From an uncultured Clostridia bacterium (GTDB taxonomy: Bacteria; Bacillota; Clostridia; Saccharofermentanales; Saccharofermentanaceae), in assembly GCA_947167045.1 (NCBI GenBank), contig CAMVGO010000027.1, positions 1 through 32,124 of the forward strand: a stretch of 32,124 nucleotides of DNA, read 5' to 3'. Of this stretch, positions 7,880 to 14,666 are shown in pieces. Both the position numbers and the translations under genes were made by a program. Each line of letters begins with the position of its first letter. Position 1 is the first letter of the stretch. The notes under the pieces were generated by a model. It made no database searches, was not told where the DNA came from, and saw only the letters and a list, made by a program, of their open reading frames with translations.

Positions 7880-8641
7880 TCAGATGCCCATGAATTCATC
7901 GACAGCCTTGAGTACAGGGTCGGAATACTTGGGACCGCCGAACAGCCACTGCTCATGCTGCATGTCGAATTCCCTTATGTCGGGATCGCGGAAATATTTG
8001 AGATAACGCTTCTTATACTTCTCACCCATTTTCTTTGCATAGATAAAATGAGCCGTCGTCCCTTCAACATGAATGTCTTCTTTAAGACAGGTGATCAGGT
8101 CAGTATAAAACTCGTTCTTGATCGACTCCGTACTGAATCTCGTAAATGATTCAAGAAACATCTCTGCCGTTTGTTCGTCCATTTCGAAAAGTTCGACAAA
8201 CTTCTTTTTGGCCTTTTGTTTTTTCTTCTCGTTCTTTGTAAATCCCGTAAGTAGAGGAGTTACCAGTGCAGACTTGAGTTTTGCTGACACCACGCCGCTC
8301 TGATCGAGATCAGGACTTCCGAAAATGCCATGATCCACATGTACGTTCTCACGCATTATAAGCTGTCCGACAAAACTGCCTCCGAGCGAAGAACCGAGTG
8401 CGCCGTCTATCCTGCCGCCATGATTATCCAGAATGTATTTTTCTATCTTTTCAGTCACGGTTATCATATCGGGAAAAACCGAATCAGTACCGTCAAAACC
8501 GTCGTAATTCACGCAGATGAGATGATATTTCTCCGCAAGCCTGTCGATGACCGTGCTGAAGTTCATCTGCCAGTCACAGCATGTTCCAGGAAGGAGCATC
8601 AGTGTCTTGCCCGACATGTTACCTGTTTCAACAAATTGCAT
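7880..8641 (-). CDS. Alpha/beta hydrolase
   Basis: A 253-residue cytoplasmic hydrolase. The oxyanion-hole region MLLPGTCCDWQMNF is at 15-28, the nucleophile elbow GSSLGG at 83-88 (Ser85) and the catalytic His probably in MQHEQWLFGG (His229). A Lys-rich helical lid lies at about 135-165. It starts 3 bases after the upstream gene with GAGGACATGACGG before the ATG, so it is the third gene of the operon behind the twin metal boxes at 9889-9944. The substrate is unknown. The two upstream partners belong to a family named after a thiazoline-ring hydrolase, so the operon may encode consecutive hydrolytic steps; that is inference. Confidence 0.85.
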   Translation of the reverse strand: MQFVETGNMSGKTLMLLPGTCCDWQMNFSTVIDRLAEKYHLICVNYDGFDGTDSVFPDMITVTEKIEKYILDNHGGRIDGALGSSLGGSFVGQLIMRENVHVDHGIFGSPDLDQSGVVSAKLKSALVTPLLTGFTKNEKKKQKAKKKFVELFEMDEQTAEMFLESFTRFSTESIKNEFYTDLITCLKEDIHVEGTTAHFIYAKKMGEKYKKRYLKYFRDPDIREFDMQHEQWLFGGPKYSDPVLKAVDEFMGI

Positions 8642-8644
8642 CCG

Positions 8645-9277
8645 TCATGTCCTCTTTTTATATCCGCAGTCACAGTACGGACCGCCTGATGCGAGGGTGT
8701 ACTCTCTTACGAAATTTGATGCACCGCCCAGATCGCTCATTACATAATCAAGATGGCACATCGCGGGAACATATTCGAAAAGGCCGTGCTCCTTCATGAG
8801 TACGCATATACCGCATTTGAAGAACCTTGCTTCGTAACCGCTTCCGTCTTCATACGGGATGTAATCCATGTTCCAGGAATAAGGATTGCGGTCGGCAGCT
8901 TTAAGCTTTGCAGTTGCCTTCATGGAGGCAATGTCTTTATCAGAGAACTTATTCTTTCCGCTCTTTTTGCACATCTTCTTTAAGAACTGTATCGTCATCG
9001 CGTCCTCGTAATACCTTGTAACTTCTGTTACGTCAGGCTTTTGAGGGAGATAACTCAGAAAAGATATCAGCATCGCGCAGTTAACAATATTCGTCTTGAA
9101 CCTGTCTTCCTTCTCGAATTCGGGAAGCTTTTCTATTATCCGCCTGTATTCGGGCTTGGCTTTAATCCTTACCAGCTTTGCTTCTTCTTTTGTCAGTCCG
9201 AGATCATTTACCAGGTTCTTTTCAAAAGAACTTTTCAGCAGCAGCCACATTCCCATTGGTAATCCGGAGTATTTCAT
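8645..9277 (-). CDS. ATC-hydrolase-like protein (second copy)
   Basis: A 210-residue soluble protein that I place in the L-2-amino-thiazoline-4-carboxylic acid hydrolase family (ATC_hydrolase) from its C-terminal pattern: FFKCGICVLMKEHGLFEYVPAMC, then HLDYVMSDLGGASNFVREYT, then GGPYCDCGYKK. This has conserved Cys residues and a His-Leu-Asp. The helical N-terminal half contains KPEYRRIIEKLP. The open frame reaches 9343, but that would overlap the upstream gene's end; ATG 9277 follows that gene's stop by 20 bases and is chosen, though its Shine-Dalgarno (CAGAG) is weak. Real activity and substrate of such clostridial homologues are not established. Confidence 0.75.
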   Translation of the reverse strand: MKYSGLPMGMWLLLKSSFEKNLVNDLGLTKEEAKLVRIKAKPEYRRIIEKLPEFEKEDRFKTNIVNCAMLISFLSYLPQKPDVTEVTRYYEDAMTIQFLKKMCKKSGKNKFSDKDIASMKATAKLKAADRNPYSWNMDYIPYEDGSGYEARFFKCGICVLMKEHGLFEYVPAMCHLDYVMSDLGGASNFVREYTLASGGPYCDCGYKKRT

Positions 9278-9296
9278 TTGTTTCTCTGAGTGTGCT

Positions 9297-9872
9297 TCAC
9301 TTCCTGTAAAAATGGAAGTCGCAGCATTCTCCTCCTTTTCCAAGTGTCTGAGTCCTTGTGAAGCCCAGTTTTTTCAGGTCTCCGTAGGTAATGTCATCAA
9401 CATCACAAAATGCCGGACACAGTTCGGGGCATCCGAATTCCCTGCAGGCATTGTGCCAAAGACAATCGGTGATCGTTATGTTGTAGTAATCTTTTCCTTC
9501 TTCCTGAGTACTCTTCTGGAGATCGATTGTCCTCATGATCTTCAAAAATGACCTGCTGTATATCCTGTAGAAACCGGGTATTATCTCGAGAACCGCTGTG
9601 CTTTTATGCTTCTGCGTCCCGATCACTTCGACCATGTATCTGTGAGTCAGTTCATATGCACTTCCAGACAATTTGTCATCTGCCTTAAGCGCCTTGTACA
9701 ATGCCACGCGCGGCAGGATCGTCTTAGTCAGGGTCTTATATTGATTTGGTGTTCTGCCGCTAAGAGAAGCAACACAACCGGAATAGACGGACGATTGGAC
9801 ATTAAATACCCTCTCCGCATCATCCTTTATGACTTCCCTAAGCCACTTGTGAATCTGTTTTTGCTGATCCAT
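9297..9872 (-). CDS. ATC-hydrolase-like protein (first copy)
   Basis: A 191-residue paralogue of the next gene in the operon. The C-terminus holds the family pattern: ITDCLWHNACREFGCPELC, then PAFCDVDDITYGDLKKLG, then GGECCDFHF, with about seven Cys residues that could bind metal or act in catalysis. The N-terminal half is helical (IHKWLREVIKDDAERVF). ATG 9872 is preferred over a TTG at 9884 because GAGGTG lies 5 bases upstream. It opens a three-gene operon directly behind two metal boxes, so expression under metal limitation is expected. The family name is from sequence pattern only. Confidence 0.75.
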   Translation of the reverse strand: MDQQKQIHKWLREVIKDDAERVFNVQSSVYSGCVASLSGRTPNQYKTLTKTILPRVALYKALKADDKLSGSAYELTHRYMVEVIGTQKHKSTAVLEIIPGFYRIYSRSFLKIMRTIDLQKSTQEEGKDYYNITITDCLWHNACREFGCPELCPAFCDVDDITYGDLKKLGFTRTQTLGKGGECCDFHFYRK

Positions 9873-9888
9873 CAGGCACCTCAACTCG

Positions 9889-9904
9889 GTTACTTATCGC
9901 TAAC
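9889..9904. promoter_or_regulatory. Metal box 4 (ATC-hydrolase operon, downstream site)
   Basis: GTTACT-TATC-GCTAAC, a degenerate left half. It lies about 7 bases downstream of the likely -10 TAGAAT (minus strand), over the start of transcription. Confidence 0.6.
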
Positions 9905-9910
9905 TCTCAT

Positions 9911-9944
9911 CCTATTCTATCATCTAATGTTAGTTTACGCTAAC
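9911..9944 (-). promoter_or_regulatory. ATC-hydrolase operon promoter with metal box 5
   Basis: Metal box 5, GTTAGT-TTAC-GCTAAC, is at 9929-9944, centred 40 bp from box 4. The likely minus-strand -10 TAGAAT lies between the boxes, and the -35 (TTAGCG/TAGCGT) falls inside box 5. Two bound dimers would block both promoter elements. Confidence 0.6.
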
Positions 9945-9960
9945 CGAATATGCACAAAAA

Positions 9961-9985
9961 AGTCCGGAGTTTTTACCTCCGGACT
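9961..9985 (-). terminator. Terminator pointing left, without a matching gene
   Basis: AGTCCGGAG pairs with CTCCGGACT. On the minus strand it is followed by a run of seven T, a textbook terminator. No protein gene on the minus strand precedes it, so it should end a short non-coding transcript or block read-through towards 9872. Confidence 0.7.
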
Positions 9986-10306
9986 CTCCTTTATGATGTC
10001 AAGAATTGAAAAGAACATCATTTGGATCGAGACAGATAGAAGTGTTGTCTACTCAACACGCGCTATAGATACCGAACCGTTTTCAACAACACCCGGACTC
10101 TATATTGATGCCTCAATCGGTTTTTATGGCATGTATTTATTGTAACGTATATTCCCACCAATTCAATAGGTATTTATATTTTTCAACACGATTCGTGTAT
10201 TTTGTTTGAGAACAACACTGGTCGATAATGATGCATTGATACTCGGCTTCGAAATCGTGACCGTTCCGATATTCTCATGGAATGCATTGTGTGATAAACT
10301 GCTTCA
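9986..10306. other. Gene-free stretch, possible small RNA
   Basis: No coding region is credible here. The stretch holds GTGTTG-6 bases-CAACAC (10042-10059), recurring CAACA/TGTTG words, and ACCGA...TCGGT arms (about 10070-10121) followed by TTTTTATGG on the plus strand. With the minus-strand terminator at 9961-9985 it could encode a small RNA of roughly 100-250 bases on the minus strand. This is an inference; no known RNA family was recognised. Confidence 0.3.
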
Positions 10307-10322
10307 GTAAGCCGTGGCTAAC
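10307..10322. promoter_or_regulatory. Metal box 6 (DtxR paralogue 2)
   Basis: GTAAGC-CGTG-GCTAAC, one mismatch in the left arm, 23 bases before the start codon and just behind a weak -10 candidate (TAAACT, 10295-10300). It suggests autoregulation or cross-regulation. Confidence 0.6.
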
Positions 10323-10345
10323 CGATATGACGAAGGAGCTTTCGT

Positions 10346-10726
10346 ATGCTTTTAATGGAATCAGGTGAAATGTATCTCGAGGCCTTGTATGTTCTCTCAC
10401 TGGAGAATGAACTGGTCAGAGCTATCGACGTCGGTGAATACCTTGGATACTCCAAACCTTCTGTAAGCAGGGCTGTCAGTCTCCTTAAGAGTGAAGGATT
10501 TATAAGAAGAGATGACCACGGCTTTTTGTATCTGACCGAAGCCGGTGAGATAATCGGAAAGAGCGTATATGAACGCCACATCGTTCTTACCGATCTTTTT
10601 ATGATGATGGGCATTGATGAAGATACCGCGAATAAAGATGCCTGCCGTGTAGAACACTATATATGCGATAAGACTTTCGAAGCAGTCAAAGCTTATGTAA
10701 AAAAACATAAACAGGAATCCGCATAA
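10346..10726 (+). CDS. DtxR-family metal regulator (paralogue 2)
   Basis: A 126-residue, two-domain DtxR-type repressor with helix-turn-helix VGEYLGYSKPSVSRAVSLL (about 29-47). The primary metal site looks intact: Met9 in EMYLE, and Cys100, Glu103 and His104 in DACRVEH; His78 in ERHIV. It shares this ligand set with paralogue 1. AAGGAG lies 7 bases before the ATG. A metal box precedes it and the ferredoxin gene follows on the same strand after 167 bases with its own box, so the two may be separately started. Confidence 0.9.
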   Translation: MLLMESGEMYLEALYVLSLENELVRAIDVGEYLGYSKPSVSRAVSLLKSEGFIRRDDHGFLYLTEAGEIIGKSVYERHIVLTDLFMMMGIDEDTANKDACRVEHYICDKTFEAVKAYVKKHKQESA

Positions 10727-10780
10727 AGGCCTGTACACTGCTCCTTAATGATCAGGGATCTTATTACAACATCATCGCAG

Positions 10781-10796
10781 GTTAGCGTCAGGTAAC
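10781..10796. promoter_or_regulatory. Metal box 7 (ferredoxin)
   Basis: GTTAGC-GTCA-GGTAAC, one mismatch, followed at once by the palindrome GTTTAGTAAAC (10797-10807). It lies about 100 bases upstream of the ferredoxin start; I could not assign the -35/-10 pair with confidence. Confidence 0.5.
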
Positions 10797-10893
10797 GTTT
10801 AGTAAACTATGAGTTAAATCTTCCCGCAAGTTATTGAAGACCTGCCTTCCAAATGAAATAATCAAATCACTAACTCAAAAGGAGGATCTTACT

Positions 10894-11064
10894 ATGGCAT
10901 ATGTAATTTCTGATGCATGCGTATCTTGCGGCACCTGCGCTGACGGTTGCCCCGTCGGAGCTATTTCCCAGGGTGATACACAGTACAACATCAATGCTGA
11001 TGTTTGCGTATCCTGCGGTGCCTGTGAAGCATCCTGCCCTGCAGGCGCTATCGCTGAAGGCTGA
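10894..11064 (+). CDS. 2[4Fe-4S] ferredoxin
   Basis: A 56-residue clostridial-type ferredoxin, a low-potential electron carrier of the anaerobic cytoplasm. Two cluster motifs are complete: CVSCGTCADGCP in the N-terminal half and CVSCGACEASCP in the C-terminal half, each followed by a Gly-Ala-Ile segment, giving the usual pseudo-twofold protein. The start is fixed by AAAAGGAGG 8 bases before the ATG. Its place in the metal regulon makes it the counterpart of the flavodoxin at 4801-5223: ferredoxin when iron is plentiful, flavodoxin when not. Confidence 0.97.
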   Translation: MAYVISDACVSCGTCADGCPVGAISQGDTQYNINADVCVSCGACEASCPAGAIAEG

Positions 11065-11096
11065 CATAAGTATTCATAAATCCTTATCAGATTACG

Positions 11097-11121
11097 GGGA
11101 CCGCGCTGAAAAGCAGGTCCC
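11097..11121 (+). terminator. Ferredoxin terminator
   Basis: GGGACC pairs with GGTCCC, with inner GC/GC pairing, followed by CTTTGCTTTCCC on the plus strand. Confidence 0.7.
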
Positions 11122-11172
11122 TTTGCTTTCCCTTTTCATAACGTTTATATAAATGTAAGGATCAATGCACCA

Positions 11173-11288
11173 ATAAGACAACATACCGGGATGATAATGC
11201 ATTGTCTTATCTGTTGTTTGCGGTTATAACCAAACTGTTTCCAACCGATGCAGTTTTTTGTCTCAGGAAAATAGTGCTGAAAAAACTG
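11173..11288. other. Two hairpins in the convergent gap
   Basis: ATAAGACAA (11173-11181) pairs with TTGTCTTAT (11202-11210), and CAGTTTTTT (11251-11259) pairs with AAAAAACTG (11280-11288). The second lies 35 bases past the stop of the eight-gene operon and could slow or end minus-strand transcription, but its stem is mostly A-T. The rest of the 258-base gap shows no gene. Confidence 0.45.
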
Positions 11289-11323
11289 TGTCTTCGTCAG
11301 GACCATATACCCTCCTCAGATTA

Positions 11324-11815
11324 TCAGAACATAGTGCAGATCCACGCTATCAATGCGCAGACAGGAATATAGACAATATAATGGATGACGTGTGTCCATT
11401 TGTTGTATCCGAACATATGACGTCCGACGATGTCTTTGACTTCAGGATAGTATCTCGGGAAGAAGTTTGAATTGCACAAAAGCACCCAGTCGAAGAAAAC
11501 GATATCAAATGTTTCCATGCCATAGAGCATGATGATGAACCTGATAAAAAACTGCAGAAATCCGAAGCCGTTTCTGACTCCATCCCAGCCACCCAATATG
11601 AACGCCGCAGGATACATCAGAAATGCAAAGATGATGATGAACCAGCCTATTACATGTGCGCCTTTGAAACGCTCCTTACGGTCAGGAATAACCTTAAGGA
11701 TATCTTTGTGAGCGGAACCGAAAAACCGCTTATCCTGGATAAATGCTACTCCGCCATACAGGATAAGGAAATATGCAGCCATGAGCATCAGCGTTGTTAT
11801 TACCGTAATGACCAT
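11324..11815 (-). CDS. Four-helix membrane protein
   Basis: A 163-residue integral membrane protein with four predicted membrane segments (about 3-25, 53-76, 88-108 and 139-160). Notable features are the soluble loop KVIPDRKERFKGAH, the segment YGMETFDIVFFDWVLL and the conserved-looking FGYNKWTHVIHY with two His residues. I do not recognise the family. It is the last gene of the eight-gene operon and is similar in layout to the 170-residue protein at 13907-14419, suggesting distant paralogues. It starts 12 bases after the methyltransferase stop. Confidence 0.8.
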   Translation of the reverse strand: MVITVITTLMLMAAYFLILYGGVAFIQDKRFFGSAHKDILKVIPDRKERFKGAHVIGWFIIIFAFLMYPAAFILGGWDGVRNGFGFLQFFIRFIIMLYGMETFDIVFFDWVLLCNSNFFPRYYPEVKDIVGRHMFGYNKWTHVIHYIVYIPVCALIAWICTMF

Positions 11816-11827
11816 GAGCGCTACTCC

Positions 11828-12628
11828 TTACTTAATACCATAAATGAGTCCGGCATCCCTTATCATCCAGGGAGCGGTTACAAAATTTGGAACAAGATCC
11901 GTCTTCTCGATATTCGGAATGTAATGGATCTCGCTGACAATCCCGCTGCGTTTCAGTTCTTCGCAGAACTCATTCATGTCACCGTAAAGAGCCTTCTGTC
12001 CGAACATATCCTGAAATGCGAATGAGCCGCCTTTTTTCACCACGCGGAGAGCTTCCTTGACGACTATTCTCTTGTCAGATACTGAACGCACTTCGTGGAA
12101 TACAAAGTTGCTTACCGCACCGTCGAAAAAGCCGTCTGCAAAATCAAGCTTTGCAGCATCTCCTTTCTGGAAAAGCACTCTGCCGGATACGCCCTCAGCT
12201 GCGGCATTTTTCTCGCACTGTTCCTTGGCATAACTCCATTCGGCGCCCCAGTAATCTATACCCGTGACATGAATGTTAGGGAAAGTCTTCAGCATGCGGT
12301 TTGTGAGTGCGGCAGCCCCGCACCCTATGTCGATGATACGCCCTTCCTGATCTTTATCCCACGGAAAATGATCTACAAGGAACTGATGGATGGCGCCCAT
12401 TACTCCTCCGCCGTTAAAATCGAAAAGAGCTTTGCAGCGCTGCATATAGACCGTCATCGCCAAGGCCGCAAACGCTACAACGAGAAGTATGATCCCCGGT
12501 ATCTTTGTCCTGAGGAATATCAGCAATGCAACCGCTGCGACGGTTATTATGCATGAAACCGTCCACATCATCCTCAGCATCGCTGCGGGCACCCAGTTGC
12601 CGTATTCGGCGTTCCTGTTCATTTCCAT
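11828..12628 (-). CDS. Membrane-anchored SAM methyltransferase
   Basis: A 266-residue class I methyltransferase with two N-terminal membrane helices (about 19-39 and 43-62), a short linker FDFNGGGVMGAIHQFL, and then the Rossmann domain. Motif I is IIDIGCGAAALTNRM (98-112), the acidic residue of motif II is in VTGIDYWG, motif III is KGDAAKLDFADGFFDGAVS, and VVKKGGSFAFQDMFG is the post-motif loop. It resembles lipid- or quinone-type methyltransferases that work at the membrane; the acceptor is unknown. AGGAGG lies before the ATG, with a 32-base gap from the upstream ICMT-like gene. Confidence 0.85.
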   Translation of the reverse strand: MEMNRNAEYGNWVPAAMLRMMWTVSCIITVAAVALLIFLRTKIPGIILLVVAFAALAMTVYMQRCKALFDFNGGGVMGAIHQFLVDHFPWDKDQEGRIIDIGCGAAALTNRMLKTFPNIHVTGIDYWGAEWSYAKEQCEKNAAAEGVSGRVLFQKGDAAKLDFADGFFDGAVSNFVFHEVRSVSDKRIVVKEALRVVKKGGSFAFQDMFGQKALYGDMNEFCEELKRSGIVSEIHYIPNIEKTDLVPNFVTAPWMIRDAGLIYGIK

Positions 12629-12660
12629 GTTTTCATCCTCCTAAATATTCGAGCATTCTT

Positions 12661-13176
12661 TTATTTGCCGGAGTTATTTTTTATTCTCTTAAACGGGATG
12701 AGTCTGTTTACTTTTACCTTATAAGCAGTATATTCAGCACCGTAAAGATCAAGAAGCCATTTCTCTTCGGTATTCTTCAAAACAACCGTCAGGATCAGCC
12801 ATTGAACAGGCAGCAGTATGAGGAGCCACAGGTTGTGCCATAAGAGCAAAAGACCTATGTTGATGAACCACACTCCGACATACATGGGGTTCCTGACCCA
12901 TGCATAGATGCCGCCTGTCTGAAGCTTATTGTTCTCAATGTGTTCGTCCATCTTTGAGCCGAGCGCGCCCATATACCAGATAAAGATCCCGAGAGGAATG
13001 AAGATGATTCCTAATACTCTGAATATCCATGCCCAGACACCTTCAAGAATGCCTGAACTTAAGACATTTCCCGACATGATGAGTCCCGCTATGGAAAGTA
13101 AGGATATGCCGCTTATAAGATACGGTCCTATTCCGAATAACGGGAGTTTCTGACCTTCTTTGGTGTAGTTTTTCAT
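12661..13176 (-). CDS. Isoprenylcysteine carboxyl methyltransferase-like membrane protein
   Basis: A 171-residue integral membrane protein of the ICMT/phospholipid methyltransferase superfamily. Four membrane segments are followed by the diagnostic C-terminal part: TGGIYAWVRNPMYVGVW (about 87-103), a hydrophobic hairpin, then EEKWLLDLYGAEYTAYKVKVNRLIPF. The RNPMY and EE...YG..Y..Y elements form the SAM and acceptor site in this family. Bacterial members often have unknown acceptors. It starts 1 base after the stop of the upstream gene, so it is translationally coupled. Two different methyltransferases side by side suggest successive methylation of a hydrophobic product. Confidence 0.85.
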   Translation of the reverse strand: MKNYTKEGQKLPLFGIGPYLISGISLLSIAGLIMSGNVLSSGILEGVWAWIFRVLGIIFIPLGIFIWYMGALGSKMDEHIENNKLQTGGIYAWVRNPMYVGVWFINIGLLLLWHNLWLLILLPVQWLILTVVLKNTEEKWLLDLYGAEYTAYKVKVNRLIPFKRIKNNSGK

Positions 13177-13177
13177 G

Positions 13178-13891
13178 TCACTTCTTCGCCTTTGCTTTCT
13201 TCATCATTAAGAGAAGTCCCAGATATGTCCAAAGGCTTCCCAGGCTGATCCAGCCCGTGCCTATCGCATTTGCAGCCTCGCTGTTTCCGAAAAATCTGGT
13301 TACGGCAACGATCACAAGTCCTGATGCGATAGAGAAGATCCAGCACCACTTCGGGTAAGGCGTGTAACCTTTCGCAAACGCAACGATCTGTACGATTGTC
13401 GTCAGCAGAAAAAACACCAGGAAGACGGCTGTTACGGGTACGAGAAAATACAGAGCAAACTTGATCGTGCCGTCTGATGAGGCAGAAGGATCCAGTTTGT
13501 GGATCGAATTAAGATGGTAAACGGTCGCGCAGCAAACAACATGGCAGAAGCTTCCGAACGTGAGCATTCCGAGAAGTCCGCTCCTGTAGATGTGCGCGAG
13601 TTTTTTGTTACTGTTTGCGATAAGTCTGTATATGCCGAAATAGCAAAGACACTCGACGGGAATTCCGATAAGTCCCAATATCGCGGATCTGACGATGCGG
13701 TCATCCGACACGGTAAGATATCTTGAAAAATACTGCTCCATTCCGGAAAGAGTGCTGTCTGCAACACCCCAGCCGAGGATAAGATCACCGACAAGTCCCA
13801 TAAGGGCAGCCACGATGCCTATCTTGAACAGATGTGAGATCCTTTCCCAGTCAAGTTCTTTGCTGATGCCTATGTCATTATATCCGCTCAT
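13178..13891 (-). CDS. Six-helix membrane protein (DUF6796-like)
   Basis: A 237-residue integral membrane protein with about six membrane segments. The first carries GLVGDLILGWG, and a later one carries FGSFCHVVCCATVYHL, with a cluster of His and Cys residues inside or near the membrane (about 118-132) that could bind metal or heme. The C-terminus is KKAKAKK. The family assignment to DUF6796 rests on general layout and is tentative. It lies between the 170-residue membrane protein (15-base gap) and the ICMT-like gene. Confidence 0.7.
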   Translation of the reverse strand: MSGYNDIGISKELDWERISHLFKIGIVAALMGLVGDLILGWGVADSTLSGMEQYFSRYLTVSDDRIVRSAILGLIGIPVECLCYFGIYRLIANSNKKLAHIYRSGLLGMLTFGSFCHVVCCATVYHLNSIHKLDPSASSDGTIKFALYFLVPVTAVFLVFFLLTTIVQIVAFAKGYTPYPKWCWIFSIASGLVIVAVTRFFGNSEAANAIGTGWISLGSLWTYLGLLLMMKKAKAKK

Positions 13892-13906
13892 GATTTTGCT
13901 CCTCCT

Positions 13907-14419
13907 TTAACCGAAGATAAGCTTCATCAGGTTTACAACACCTGCCGTTATGAGTCCTGCCAAAGGGCAGCACGTAAGGGGCCAGATGATAAGGTGTTCG
14001 GGCAGAGCCGACTTCATCCATTCCTTAAGTTCCCATGCCTTGCAGTTTTCGGCGCCTTTGATGAAACCTCTCATGTTTTTCGTTATTGCGCGGAGCAGGC
14101 AGTCGAGGATCAGGAGATCTCCGAAATTTACAAAGAGCATCTCTATGTAGCCTGTCCAAAAGAGATTCCAAAAGCCTTCAGCACCTGAGAAATAAGCGCT
14201 TACACCGAAAAACAGAAATACAAACAGATATATCGCGGTAAGTATCACGGCCATCCTGCGGACTTCTTTCTTATCCACATAAGGAGCGGCTGCCTGTTTT
14301 ATCTCTTTCGGGAACATCGTGCTGTAAGCCTGAGGCATGACAAAAGAGAACATGCCTGCACTGAAGTTGAAGAACAGGCTCATCGCAAGTCCGTCGAGGA
14401 TAATCCTGCTGATGATCAT
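13907..14419 (-). CDS. Four-helix membrane protein
   Basis: A 170-residue membrane protein with four predicted segments (about 7-30, 56-79, 88-110 and 145-168). Between the third and fourth lies a soluble loop, KNMRGFIKGAENCKAWELKE, and the C-terminal helix carries two adjacent Cys (LTCCPLAG). Unknown family. The segment FVNFGDLLILDCLLR lines up with ETFDIVFFDWVLL of the 163-residue protein at the end of the operon. The start codon overlaps the stop of the HMA gene (ATGA), so translation is coupled to that metal-binding protein. Confidence 0.75.
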   Translation of the reverse strand: MIISRIILDGLAMSLFFNFSAGMFSFVMPQAYSTMFPKEIKQAAAPYVDKKEVRRMAVILTAIYLFVFLFFGVSAYFSGAEGFWNLFWTGYIEMLFVNFGDLLILDCLLRAITKNMRGFIKGAENCKAWELKEWMKSALPEHLIIWPLTCCPLAGLITAGVVNLMKLIFG

Positions 14420-14664
14420 CCGAACAGTCCTTTCTTTTCATAAGGTTCCGTCACGATGCCTATAAAGCCGTAACCTGTATCTTTTACCGCCTTTTCGATC
14501 ACCGCTTCGTCTGCGACAGAGTCGCTAATAAACGTTGCTTCCTTTTTCGCGCGGGATGCCTTGACCTTCTTCGCGGAAGGAACGGCTTTTCTTATGGCAT
14601 CACAAATATGAGCCTCACACATCCCGCACATCATTCCGTCCACTTTAACCGTTGTCCTGTACAT
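14416..14664 (-). CDS. HMA-domain metal-binding protein
   Basis: An 82-residue protein of the heavy-metal-associated fold (ferredoxin-like, as in copper chaperones). The metal loop is GMMCGMCEAH with Cys13 and Cys16, followed by a helix, and the last strand region ends DTGYGFIGIV. Its C-terminal tail, PYEKKGLFG, is extra. It lies 2 bases after the ABC permease gene and overlaps the next gene by 4 bases, so it is tightly coupled to both. Chaperones of this type carry Cu(I) or Zn(II); here the neighbours suggest it delivers a metal to, or receives it from, the membrane proteins. Confidence 0.88.
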   Translation of the reverse strand: MYRTTVKVDGMMCGMCEAHICDAIRKAVPSAKKVKASRAKKEATFISDSVADEAVIEKAVKDTGYGFIGIVTEPYEKKGLFG

Positions 14665-14666
14665 GA

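Noticed and set aside
9278..9343. Upstream TTG start for the second ATC-hydrolase-like gene
   Set aside because: The AAGGAGGAG there belongs to codons of the preceding gene; the overlap of 47 bases is unneeded because ATG 9277 follows that gene's stop.
10834..10893. Longer ferredoxin starting at 10834
   Set aside because: The AAAAGGAGG site places the start at 10894, and two-cluster ferredoxins start as MAYVI-like sequences of about 56 residues.
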